Below, one piece after another: positions 17,386-25,653 of a stretch of DNA of 64,000 bases; position 1 is the stretch's first letter; each line of letters begins with the position of its first letter. The stretch is taken from NCBI GenBank assembly GCA_900471605.1, contig UCEY01000004.1, forward strand, positions 204,436 through 268,435, read 5' to 3'. The position numbers were made by a program, and so were the translations under genes. Origin of the DNA: Hyphomicrobiales bacterium (lineage in GTDB: Bacteria > Pseudomonadota > Alphaproteobacteria > Rhizobiales > Rhizobiaceae). The notes below the pieces were generated by a model, which was not told the origin of the DNA, did not search any database, and worked only from the letters and a program-made list of their open reading frames with translations.

Positions 17386-18299
17386 TTTGCAACCCTTCCG
17401 ATCAGGCCATTTGGACGAACAAGCAAGATGATGGCCATAATGACGAAAATGACCGTATTGGACGCCTCGGGCCAAAACACCTTGGTCAGGCCCTCAATAA
17501 TACCGAGAAAGAAGCCGCTGATGATGGCGCCCAATATCGAGCCCATCCCGCCGATGACGACAACCGCGAAAACAATGATAATCAGGTTCTGCCCCATTCC
17601 AGGCGACACCTGGTAAATTGGCGCCGCCATCACACCCGTAAACCCCGCAAGTCCAACGCCAAACCCATAGGTGAGCATCAGCATGAGCGGCACGTTGATA
17701 CCGAACGCCCTGACCAGAATCGGATCTTCCGTCGCGGCCCGGAGATAGGCGCCGAACTTCGTGCGCTCGATCATGAACCATGTGGCGAAACAAACGACGA
17801 GTGACACCACGACCACCCAAACGCGATAGTAAGGAAGGAACATGAAGCCGAGGTTTCGGCCACCTTTGAGAAGTTCGGGAATTTCGTACGGCTGCCCGGA
17901 GGAGCCGTATTTCAGCCGGAACGCCCCTTCCAGAACCATAGTCAAGCCGATTGTTAGCAATAAACTGTAGGCATGATCGAGATCGTAGACGCGTCGAATG
18001 AATAGAAACTCGATCAGAATGCCGACTCCAAAAACGACCAACGGTGCCAGAACGAGCGCGACCCAATAGCCGATAGTCGGAAGGCCGAGCCCGGGAAAGA
18101 TGTTTGGTAGGTTGAGTAGAAACCAGGCGACGAACGCGCCGAGCATATATTGCGCGCCGTGAACGAAATTGGCGATGCGCAGCATTCCGAAGATGATCGC
18201 CACGCCCAGGCTCAAGAGCGCGTAGAACGCACCGTTGATCAGCCCCACCATCAACTGGCCAGTCAGGGCCTGTATTGGTACGCCGAAGATAAGAATCAT
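17382..18299 (-). CDS. livH: branched-chain amino acid-type ABC transporter permease LivH
   Basis: 305 residues, full length. LivH marks are QLMVGLINGAFYALLSLGVAIIFG at the N-terminus, RIANFVHGAQYMLGAF, and the coupling loop TKFGAYLRAATEDPILVRAFGI. It starts 2 nt after the livF stop and overlaps livM by 4 nt. It pairs with LivM in the membrane. Confidence 0.93.
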   Translation of the reverse strand: MILIFGVPIQALTGQLMVGLINGAFYALLSLGVAIIFGMLRIANFVHGAQYMLGAFVAWFLLNLPNIFPGLGLPTIGYWVALVLAPLVVFGVGILIEFLFIRRVYDLDHAYSLLLTIGLTMVLEGAFRLKYGSSGQPYEIPELLKGGRNLGFMFLPYYRVWVVVVSLVVCFATWFMIERTKFGAYLRAATEDPILVRAFGINVPLMLMLTYGFGVGLAGFTGVMAAPIYQVSPGMGQNLIIIVFAVVVIGGMGSILGAIISGFFLGIIEGLTKVFWPEASNTVIFVIMAIILLVRPNGLIGRVAK

Positions 18300-18301
18300 T
18301 G

Positions 18302-19048
18302 TTAAACTCCCAGGTAGGCGGCAAGCTTGTCCCGGTTTGCAGGGACCTCGGCATTTGTCATGCTGTCGACAACATTCCCGTTCTCGATCACGTAATGGCG
18401 ATCTGCCAGCGTTTCGGCGAAGCGGAAGTTCTGCTCGACGAGAATGACTGTAAGTCCCCTCTCTCGAAGCCGGCGAATAACTCGCCCGATTTGTTGCACG
18501 ATTGCGGGCGCAAGCCCCTCAGTCGGCTCGTCAAGTAAAATGAGCCGAGCGCCGGTGCGCAGAATTCGCCCGATGGCCAGCATTTGCTGTTCGCCACCCG
18601 ATAGCTTTGTGCCTCCGGTGTTGAGTCTTTCGCGCAGATTGGGAAAGAGGTCGAAGATTTCTTCCTCACTCATACCGCCGTCACGCACAATCGGCGGAAG
18701 CGTCAGGTTCTCCGCGACGGTAAGACTTGAGAAAATCCCCCGATTTTCCGGACAGAAGGCGATGCCTTTCCGTGCGATGGCGTTAGACGCACATCCAATC
18801 AGCTCCTCGCCATAAAGTTTGATGGAGCCTGCCCGCTTCCGCATCATTCCCATGATCGACTTCAGGGTTGTCGACTTCCCGGCACCGTTGCGCCCGAGAA
18901 GGGTTACGACCTCTCCGTCACGAACATCGAGACAGATGGAGCGAAGCGCCCGACTTTCGCCATACCAAGCTTCGAGGTTGCGGATCTCAAGCATGGCCGC
19001 GCCGCCCGCGCCCGCATGAGTTGTTTGCGTGGCGAAGACATCATGCAT
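18302..19048 (-). CDS. livF: ABC transporter ATP-binding protein LivF
   Basis: 248 residues from the ATG at 19048, overlapping the livG 3' end by 8 nt. Walker A is LLGRNGAGKSTTLKSIMG, the ABC signature is LSGGEQQMLAIGRIL, and Walker B is LILLDEPTEGLAPA. LivF-type features include the short length and the ATVSLIG-like N-terminal strand. It energises uptake together with LivG. Confidence 0.93.
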   Translation of the reverse strand: MHDVFATQTTHAGAGGAAMLEIRNLEAWYGESRALRSICLDVRDGEVVTLLGRNGAGKSTTLKSIMGMMRKRAGSIKLYGEELIGCASNAIARKGIAFCPENRGIFSSLTVAENLTLPPIVRDGGMSEEEIFDLFPNLRERLNTGGTKLSGGEQQMLAIGRILRTGARLILLDEPTEGLAPAIVQQIGRVIRRLRERGLTVILVEQNFRFAETLADRHYVIENGNVVDSMTNAEVPANRDKLAAYLGV

Positions 19049-19790
19049 GGCCGGTTCCCAGATAGGCTTCAATAACAGCTGGATCGCGGGAAACCGTGTT
19101 GTAGTTTCCTTCAACGAGAATGCTGCCGCGTGTCAGGACAGTGATTCTATCACAAAGCGAGGATACCACCGACAGGTTATGCTCGACCATCAAAAGCGTC
19201 CGCGTCTTTGCAAAAGACTGGATGAGCGCGGCGATCCTGTCGACATCCTCGTGACCGAGACCGGAGGTCGGCTCATCAAGAAGAAGAAGCTCGGGATCCA
19301 TCGCGAGCGTAGTTGCGATCTCCAATGCACGTTTACGGCCATATGAAAGTTCTTTCGCCTTGATCGACCGAAAATCGCGTAGGCCAACTGCCTCGAGAAG
19401 AGAATCGGCCTTGTCGTTCAACTGTGACAAACTCGACAAGGGGCGCCAGAACTGCAGCGCTATTTTTAGTTGTCTTTGAAGTGCCACCCGAACATTCTGT
19501 GCAACGGTCATCTCGCCAAACACCGCTGAGATCTGGAAAGAGCGAACGATGCCGGCCTTCGGAAGATCCTGTGGCTGTGCCGATGTAATATCGCGGCCGT
19601 TAAAGAGAATTTGGCCCGATGTGGGCTGCAGGAACTTTGTCAACAAATTAAATGTGGTTGTTTTTCCCGCCCCATTCGGCCCGATGAGCGCGTGGATCGC
19701 CCCCTGCTCGACCTTAAGGTTCACATTGCTCACCGCCTGGAAGGCGCCGAAGCGTTTTGTCAGATCTCGGGTCTCAAGAATCAGCCCCAT
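19041..19790 (-). CDS. livG: ABC transporter ATP-binding protein LivG
   Basis: 249 residues from the ATG at 19790, favoured because GAGG lies 8 nt upstream; another ATG is at 19796. Walker A is LIGPNGAGKTTTFNLLTK, followed by the QDLPKAGIVRSFQ Q-loop region and LLLLDEPTSGLGHEDVDR. The signature motif reads LSYGRKRALEIATTLA, the usual LivG variant. First gene of the livGFHM-SDR operon. The receptor gene is on the other strand at 21830. Confidence 0.92.
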   Translation of the reverse strand: MGLILETRDLTKRFGAFQAVSNVNLKVEQGAIHALIGPNGAGKTTTFNLLTKFLQPTSGQILFNGRDITSAQPQDLPKAGIVRSFQISAVFGEMTVAQNVRVALQRQLKIALQFWRPLSSLSQLNDKADSLLEAVGLRDFRSIKAKELSYGRKRALEIATTLAMDPELLLLDEPTSGLGHEDVDRIAALIQSFAKTRTLLMVEHNLSVVSSLCDRITVLTRGSILVEGNYNTVSRDPAVIEAYLGTGHA

Positions 19791-19965
19791 GAGCATGGCC
19801 TCAGATCTGTTTGTCTTTCATTCGGCATTGCATCCCTCCTCCGCAAAAATCAGCCAGACCACTCCTCATGGCTTGACGATTATTCTAAATACCGTAATTA
19901 TTTTCAATAGCGCGAAAAATATGAGAGCGCAATGATGCAGCAATGCGTCGGTGCGAGGAGGGAAA

Positions 19966-20343
19966 ATGATCATTGAGGAGAGAATTTACACGCTTTACGC
20001 GGGTGCGGATTTGCCCAAGTTCTTACACATATATGAAACAGAAGGGCTCGTCGTCCAGCGACCGATCCTTGGCGGCTTCGTGGGTTATTTTACCTCTGTC
20101 TTCGGCACCCTCAATCAAGTTGTCCATTGGTGGGCCTATAGCGATCTCAACGATCGCGAGCACAGGCGAACAATCCTTCATCAAGATCCCAAATGGCTCG
20201 CTGTTCTGCCTAAGCTGCGTCCTATGCTTCAGGGCATGGAGAACCGTATTCTCGCACCCGTCTCCTTCTCGCCGATCCGCGACCTGCCGATCGACGTCAA
20301 CGAAGATCATTCTGCTTTCCTCAAAAAAGCGGCAAACGAGTGA
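19966..20343 (+). CDS. NIPSNAP family protein
   Basis: 125 residues from the ATG at 19966 (GGAGGGAAA site). The pattern IIEERIYTLYAGADLPKFL, GFVGYFTSVFGTLNQVVHWW and the DREHRRTILHQDPKWLAVLP segment is the NIPSNAP fold (ferredoxin-like, dimeric alpha/beta barrel). Bacterial members cluster with catabolic genes but have no agreed reaction. First gene of the plus-strand unit NIPSNAP-flavoprotein-receptor-hydrolase. Confidence 0.82.
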   Translation: MIIEERIYTLYAGADLPKFLHIYETEGLVVQRPILGGFVGYFTSVFGTLNQVVHWWAYSDLNDREHRRTILHQDPKWLAVLPKLRPMLQGMENRILAPVSFSPIRDLPIDVNEDHSAFLKKAANE

Positions 20344-20351
20344 ATTGCGAC

Positions 20352-21797
20352 ATGTCACACCAGTTGCCTGTTAAGAATCGTATCGCGATTTTTGGTGCTG
20401 GCCTTGCTGGCCTTAGCGCCGGGATTACCGCTCTTGAAGAAGGCGCTGCAGTCGCCCTATTCGAAAAGTCGCCACGTCCAGGCGGCACGACGCTTTTGTC
20501 AACGGGTTTCGTTTGGACCTTTGAAGACTATGAAGAGCTTCGATCGAAAATCCCTGCGGGCGACGCCGCTCTTCAGTGGCTTGTATACGAGACACTGCCA
20601 TCGGGCTATGATTTCCTGGCACGTCATCATGTATCTCTGGCAAACCCGATCTCCATGCTGGGACACGGACGTGGACGGCTCATGCAGCCGCAACAGGCGA
20701 TTGATGCCCTGACCCAGCAGTTCCTGGCATTGGGAGGTACGCTTGAATGCAATGCATCCCTCTATCGCTTACTTATCGAAGACGGGTTGCTCACAGGCGT
20801 GGAAATCGAAAGAGAAAGCCGCCTTTCTGCGGAGCCTACCAACACAGTAGTCCTTACAACGGGTGGTTTCCAAGGAAACACAGAGCTTCTGGCACGGTAT
20901 GTCCTCCCTGATACATCCAGCGTCATCCTTCGCGCCAATCCCTACAGCACCGGCGACGGATTCATGGCCGCGATGTCAGCAGGCGCCCAGGCATCTCAGG
21001 GGCTACACGCCTTTTACGGTCATGCGATCGCGGCAGAGCCTGCAAGGTTCGATTTTTCGAATTTGGGCGAAGTCAGCCAGTTCCAAGGACTGATTGCCGT
21101 CGCCGTTAACATGCGCGGTGAGAGATTTGCCGACGAAACCGCGGGTACCGGCGAGGAGTGTCTCAATCAAGCTCTGGCGCGTCAGCCCGGCGGCGGCTTC
21201 TTCATCGTCGATGCCGATGGGATGGAGCGCGAAGTGCTGAAGGGTGTCGGTGTCGTGGCTGGCGCAGTGATCGAGCGGGCAAAGACTTATGGCGCGCTGG
21301 TCATCTCATCGCCGACTCTCGAAGAGCTGTTCGACTTGCTTGCTGAGCAAGGCGTGCCGCGGCAGCGACTTGCAACGGAAATCAGCGGCTATAACGACGC
21401 CATCAAAAATGGGCGGGAGCCCTTCCCGCCGCGCGGTAAAAACCGATATCCGTTGTCGCGGGGCCCGTACACCGCCGTGAAGGTGAAGGCCGGAATCACC
21501 TTCACCATGGGCGGCATTCGCATCGACGAACGGACACGTGTTCTGCGCCGATCCGGATCGACATCTCCACTAGCTCCAGTTCCGGTGGAACGCGCCTACG
21601 TTGAGACCGACGCGGCCACAATCACCATCGGTGATGACTATCGCCAAACCGTTATTCCGGGTCTCTACGCCGCCGGGTGCGACGCTGGGAACATTAGTCA
21701 CACCAACTATATGGGCGGGCTCGCCACAGCTTTGACCACCGGCATGACCGCAGGAAAAGAAGCCGCAATGTTTTTATTAGCAAGACAGTATTCGTAG
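20352..21797 (+). CDS. FAD-dependent dehydrogenase (fumarate reductase/ketosteroid dehydrogenase-like flavoprotein)
   Basis: 481 residues from the ATG at 20352; a GTG at 20340 overlapping the previous stop is the alternative. The FAD motif RIAIFGAGLAGLSAGITALEEG lies at the N-terminus, followed by PGGTTLLSTG. The second half has RGPYTAVKVKAGITFTMGGI and the C-terminal GLYAAGCDAGN...NYMGGLATALTTG pattern of the FAD_binding_2 family (fumarate reductase, tricarballylate dehydrogenase, 3-ketosteroid-1-dehydrogenase). It probably introduces or reduces a C=C bond in the imported compound. Confidence 0.85.
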   Translation: MSHQLPVKNRIAIFGAGLAGLSAGITALEEGAAVALFEKSPRPGGTTLLSTGFVWTFEDYEELRSKIPAGDAALQWLVYETLPSGYDFLARHHVSLANPISMLGHGRGRLMQPQQAIDALTQQFLALGGTLECNASLYRLLIEDGLLTGVEIERESRLSAEPTNTVVLTTGGFQGNTELLARYVLPDTSSVILRANPYSTGDGFMAAMSAGAQASQGLHAFYGHAIAAEPARFDFSNLGEVSQFQGLIAVAVNMRGERFADETAGTGEECLNQALARQPGGGFFIVDADGMEREVLKGVGVVAGAVIERAKTYGALVISSPTLEELFDLLAEQGVPRQRLATEISGYNDAIKNGREPFPPRGKNRYPLSRGPYTAVKVKAGITFTMGGIRIDERTRVLRRSGSTSPLAPVPVERAYVETDAATITIGDDYRQTVIPGLYAAGCDAGNISHTNYMGGLATALTTGMTAGKEAAMFLLARQYS

Positions 21798-21829
21798 CCT
21801 GTCAACTACCACTTCAGGAGGAGGAAAAC

Positions 21830-23080
21830 ATGAGACATATATCATTCAAAATTCGACCGAAGGCATGCCTGAAACTAATCTCAGTAACAGTTCTAGCAAC
21901 TGCGGAGCTACTCTCGACTGCTCATGCTCAAAGCAAACCACCGCTTAAGGTCGGGGTTCTCAGCGACATGTCGTCAGCATACGCTGACTTGACCGGTCCA
22001 GGCTCTGTCATCGCCGCACAGATGGCCATAGATGACTTTGGCGGTTCGGTGTCCGGTCGGAAAATCGAACTGATTTCCGCCGACCACCAGAATAAGACGG
22101 ACGTCGGAATCGCGATCGCCAGCAAATGGTTCGATGCGGATGGAGTCTCTGCAATCTTTGACCTGCCGACCTCATCCGTGGCTCTTGCAGTTCAAGCGAT
22201 GGCCAAGTCCCGCCCCGATAAAATGATCGTCATCACATCCGGTTTCTCCTCTGACCTGAGTGGCAAAGCTTGCACCGCGAACAGCATGCAGGCGGGGATA
22301 AACACCTACGCAATCGCTCGTTCTGTTTCTACCGCTTTGGTCAACGATGGGTTCAAGAAGTGGTTTTATATTCAAGTTGACAACCTTGGCGGCTCTTCAA
22401 TGTATAACGATTCATCGGCGGCTGTGAAACAGGCCGGTGGTTCTGTTGCGGGTTTGGTCAAATTTCCGATAGGCTCTGCTGATCTATCTTCACAAGTGCT
22501 GCAAGCGCAGGCTGCACAACCTCAGGTTCTGGGGCTTGCTTTGGGTGGCGGCGACACGGTCACCGCAATGAAAACGGTTAAGGAGTTCGGGCTGCGAGAT
22601 AGCGGTGTTAGGCTTTTTGCCCAATCATTCGATGTGACAGATATTAACGCTGTGGGTCTTGGGGTAGCCTACGACACATATGTTTCTCTAACTTTCTACT
22701 GGGACAAGAACGAGCAAACGCGAGCCTTCGCTAAACGCTTCTTCGACAAGCATAAGAAAATGCCAACGCAGTACCAAGCCACCCTATATGTTGGGTTGAC
22801 GCACTATCTGCGCGCTGTGGAGGCGTTGGGAGGCGATGATCGAGCAGGTCTAGTAGCGCCGAAGATGCGGGAACTTAAGATTAAGGAGTTCGGCACCGAG
22901 ACGGGCACCGTTCGTGAAGATGGACAGTTCATGCGAGACGTTTTGCTGGGTCGTGTGAAAAACGAAGGAACTCCCAGGTATCCTTGGGACTACATCGAGG
23001 TCGTCCGTACTATTCCCGCAAACGAAGCATTTGTGCCGCTTTCAGCGAGCGAATGCCCGCTTGTAAAGAAGGCAGGGTGA
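21830..23080 (+). CDS. ABC transporter substrate-binding protein (Liv/Peripla_BP_6 type)
   Basis: 416 residues. A basic N-terminus and hydrophobic stretch ending in AHA give a Sec signal peptide (about residues 1-33). The mature protein opens with PLKVGVLSDMSSAYADLTGPG, typical of Leu/Ile/Val-type receptors, with the later MAIDDFGG and SADHQNKTDVG segments. A GGAGGAGG site precedes the ATG. It is the likely receptor of the livGFHM system encoded at 16.4-19.8 kb, although on the opposite strand. The low Arg and high Ser/Thr codon choice differ somewhat from its neighbours. Confidence 0.92.
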   Translation: MRHISFKIRPKACLKLISVTVLATAELLSTAHAQSKPPLKVGVLSDMSSAYADLTGPGSVIAAQMAIDDFGGSVSGRKIELISADHQNKTDVGIAIASKWFDADGVSAIFDLPTSSVALAVQAMAKSRPDKMIVITSGFSSDLSGKACTANSMQAGINTYAIARSVSTALVNDGFKKWFYIQVDNLGGSSMYNDSSAAVKQAGGSVAGLVKFPIGSADLSSQVLQAQAAQPQVLGLALGGGDTVTAMKTVKEFGLRDSGVRLFAQSFDVTDINAVGLGVAYDTYVSLTFYWDKNEQTRAFAKRFFDKHKKMPTQYQATLYVGLTHYLRAVEALGGDDRAGLVAPKMRELKIKEFGTETGTVREDGQFMRDVLLGRVKNEGTPRYPWDYIEVVRTIPANEAFVPLSASECPLVKKAG

Positions 23081-23101
23081 CCATCCTGAGAGGACAAAGC
23101 A

Positions 23102-23920
23102 ATGCCTTTTGCTGATCTGGGCAACATTTCTCTGAATTTCGAAGAGTACGGAGAAGGTGAGACTGTTTTGTTGCTGCCGGAGCTCGGCGGTAGTACGAGA
23201 ACTTGGCGCCACGTCGTGGCGCCACTATCCCGACATTTCCATTTGCTGCTTCCTGATATCCGCGGCACAGGGCTTTCTGAGAAGCCCTGTGGGCCGTACA
23301 CGATGACGGAAATCGCTCAGGATATTCTGAGCTTCACGCGAAGCAGAAATAGAGAGAAAGTTCATCTCGTAGGCTGCGCAATGGGATCGATCGTCTCTTT
23401 GGAGATTGCGCTGCAGGCACCAGAAGTAGTTCGATCTCTGGTTCTTTGCTCCGTCTCACCGGAAATTCCGCTCAGAACAAAACTATACGCAGGCCAACGC
23501 GCTCATGATGTCAGAACTGGAGGCATGCGCGCGGTTTCGCGGACCAGTTCCGTCAACTCGTTTCCCGAGGGCACGGCCATCCCCCATGAGGTCGCACGTC
23601 GCGAATATGAGGCGAACTTTCTCGCTAACGACCCTTTCGCCTATGCCGCCCTCAGTGAAGCATTGATCAATTGGGATGGCGGCCCGCAGCTATCAAGAAT
23701 TGACTGCCCCTGCCTCTGCCTTGCCGGCGACAAGGATTTCATGTGGGATCCGTCGACTGTAGAGGCTACCGCACGTGCGCTGCCACGCGCCACGTTCGAT
23801 GTGGTGGAGAGGGCCGGACATTTTCCACCCCTCTCCTCACCTGAGGAATTTGCAAGAAAAACATTGTTGTTCCTGAAGAATGTCGGTCAGTCATTAAACC
23901 AGCGTCCGCCAATCGCTTGA
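23102..23920 (+). CDS. alpha/beta hydrolase with Ala at the nucleophile position
   Basis: 272 residues of the alpha/beta hydrolase fold (PLSRHFHLLLPDIRGTGLSEKP; acid in AGDKDFMWDPS; His in ERAGHFPPLSSP). The nucleophile elbow reads GCAMGS with Ala93 where Ser is expected in GxSxG. RutD-type proteins of pyrimidine catabolism also have Ala at this place. It may therefore be a RutD-like or non-hydrolytic enzyme rather than an esterase. Its 3' end overlaps the convergent IclR gene by 34 nt. Confidence 0.82.
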   Translation: MPFADLGNISLNFEEYGEGETVLLLPELGGSTRTWRHVVAPLSRHFHLLLPDIRGTGLSEKPCGPYTMTEIAQDILSFTRSRNREKVHLVGCAMGSIVSLEIALQAPEVVRSLVLCSVSPEIPLRTKLYAGQRAHDVRTGGMRAVSRTSSVNSFPEGTAIPHEVARREYEANFLANDPFAYAALSEALINWDGGPQLSRIDCPCLCLAGDKDFMWDPSTVEATARALPRATFDVVERAGHFPPLSSPEEFARKTLLFLKNVGQSLNQRPPIA

Positions 23921-24657
23921 GTCACAGCCCGGCAACTTTCTTGGAGGGCCGCGTACATCTCGCGTTCCTCAGCCTCATCGCATTCAGAGTTTCTCACGAG
24001 AGAGATTGCAACCAGCGCCAGACTGCCTTGGAGGTCAAACACCGGGGCTGCGGCTACTCGCAGACCAGGTATCAAGATCCCGTCGATCGAAGTCCCTCTT
24101 GAGGAAATGACTTTACGGCGGAGTTCCTCCAGGTCGATCTTTTGCTTGAGGCGACTCAATTCTCTGTTGGCCATGCGATCCATTATAGAGCGCTCGCCGA
24201 ACGCGAAGAATACGTGCCCGATTGCGGAATGGAGGATGGGCAGCGTCGATCCTATGTGGATTGGAGTGATGACAGGAGGACTTCCGGCGAACCAACGCAC
24301 AACAACCGGTCCTTGCTCACCCCAGATCGCAAAAAGGGTGGTCTTGCCAGTTTGCTGCGCAAGAGCGGAAAACACCCGATCCGCTTCCCTGAAAACATCG
24401 ATGCGGGCCAGAGCTGCGATTCCGACCCGCAAAGTTCCCGAATCCAGGTCGTAATGGCCGGTCACGACATCCTGCTTGACCATGCCGGCAGCAACCAGAC
24501 TCACCAGGTAGCGATGAACCTGACTAGCCGCCATATCGGTCTTCCGCGCCAGAGCTGATAAGGCAATCGGGCCGCCGAACTTGGCGATTTCCCGTAGCAG
24601 CGACAAACCGGTCTCTAGCGACTGAATGCCGCGTGGTTTTTTTGCATTCTTTGCCAC
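23887..24657 (-). CDS. IclR family transcriptional regulator
   Basis: 256 residues from a GTG at 24657, preceded by GAGGGG at good spacing; the frame is open to 24747. The winged helix (IQSLETGLSLLREIAKFGGP, MAASQVHRYLVSLVAAGMV) and effector domain (LPILHSAIGHVFFAFG, VAAAPVFDLQGSLALVAISL) are clear. It lies between the hydrolase and the Rieske oxygenase genes. A perfect 15-nt inverted repeat sits 12 nt upstream of the start and suggests autoregulation. Confidence 0.9.
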   Translation of the reverse strand: MAKNAKKPRGIQSLETGLSLLREIAKFGGPIALSALARKTDMAASQVHRYLVSLVAAGMVKQDVVTGHYDLDSGTLRVGIAALARIDVFREADRVFSALAQQTGKTTLFAIWGEQGPVVVRWFAGSPPVITPIHIGSTLPILHSAIGHVFFAFGERSIMDRMANRELSRLKQKIDLEELRRKVISSRGTSIDGILIPGLRVAAAPVFDLQGSLALVAISLVRNSECDEAEEREMYAALQESCRAVTQAIGGRWFND

Positions 24658-24669
24658 CGCTACCCCTCG

Positions 24670-24684
24670 CGTGGAATATCCACG
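24670..24684. promoter_or_regulatory. perfect inverted repeat, candidate IclR operator
   Basis: CGTGGA-ATA-TCCACG, 6-nt arms and 3-nt spacer, placed directly upstream of the IclR start at 24657. Its TGGAATATCCA core resembles the TGGAAA-N-TTTCCA boxes known for IclR itself. A role in autoregulation is inferred. Confidence 0.5.
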
Positions 24685-24827
24685 TTCTGAACACCGATAG
24701 TGCATGAGCAACCGTGGGCGCAAGTGTGACCAGACCCCCACAGTCAATTCAAGCTACGACCCACCACACCGTGAGCGCAGCGGCTTACAAAATTAAGCCT
24801 TGGCATGCCTTGCAAAAAAGCATGTTT

Positions 24828-25151
24828 TCAGTCTTCTGTTGCCCCAACTTCGATGAGAATTTTTCCTCCCTCCTCGCGAACCGGTAGTGTCCGGATCGGC
24901 ATGGTGCAAGGAGGCCCCTTCACATCTCCGGTTCTAATATCGAACAAACCCTGGTGAAGCGGGCACTCGATCAGAAAGCCCTCAAGATAACCCTCCGAGA
25001 GTCGGGCCTGTCCATGCGTGCAGGTATCAGCCGTGGCGAAATACTCACCTTCGACAGCATAGAGGGCAATGGGAACTCCGCTCACAGAGCGTCCCAAAAG
25101 CCCGCCCGCCTCCTCGAGTTCGGCAACAGTTGAAACATTGATCCAAGGCAT
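24828..25151 (-). CDS. Rieske ferredoxin component of ring-hydroxylating oxygenase
   Basis: 107 residues, standard for a Rieske ferredoxin. Ligands are CTHGQARLSEG (Cys-x-His) and CPLHQGLFDIRTG (Cys-x2-His). It lies 4 nt downstream of the beta-subunit gene and should carry electrons from the reductase at 27002 to the oxygenase. It ends the oxygenase operon. Confidence 0.9.
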   Translation of the reverse strand: MPWINVSTVAELEEAGGLLGRSVSGVPIALYAVEGEYFATADTCTHGQARLSEGYLEGFLIECPLHQGLFDIRTGDVKGPPCTMPIRTLPVREEGGKILIEVGATED

Positions 25152-25155
25152 CGCT

Positions 25156-25653
25156 TCACGCTGGGAAAATAAAAGAGTTGGGAATCATCTCGCTATCGAT
25201 CACAAAAATTCGCTCGCGAAACAGAAAGCCGTCGCCCGCTTCCTCCAGAAGATCATAGGCGACACCACACAAATGGATCATAGAAGGCCCATCAATGAGG
25301 GTCTGGGCCACAATGACATTCTGGCGAGTCTCTATGAATCCGTTATTATTCCTGCCCGTGGCCCTCAGCCCCGAATAGAAGCGCCGGAAGGCACGCGGCG
25401 CATAGACCTGAGTCTTTAATATCCCCTGGACCCTGTCAACCAGCATCCCTTTCGAGTCTGCCTGAATTGTGCAGAGCTTGTAACCTGCCTGCCAATTCTC
25501 ACGAGGGATGACCTCGAAGAGACAGTCATCAACAAAGAATTCCGGCCACTCCTCCAAGCGCAGATCATCGAGCGCTTCGAAATAGCGGTCGTAAAAATCG
25601 GCAAGACGTGCGCGGGAGGGTAGGCTAGTTTGACGATCAATAGCGATGTTCAT
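25156..25653 (-). CDS. ring-hydroxylating oxygenase beta subunit
   Basis: 165 residues with the SnoaL-like small-subunit fold: DFYDRYFEALDDLRLEEWPEFF at the N-terminus, TQVYAPRAFRRFYSGLR in the middle and FRERIFVIDSEMIPNSFIFP near the end. It has a structural role in the alpha3beta3 oxygenase. Its ATG overlaps the alpha-subunit stop by 4 nt. Confidence 0.9.
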   Translation of the reverse strand: MNIAIDRQTSLPSRARLADFYDRYFEALDDLRLEEWPEFFVDDCLFEVIPRENWQAGYKLCTIQADSKGMLVDRVQGILKTQVYAPRAFRRFYSGLRATGRNNNGFIETRQNVIVAQTLIDGPSMIHLCGVAYDLLEEAGDGFLFRERIFVIDSEMIPNSFIFPA

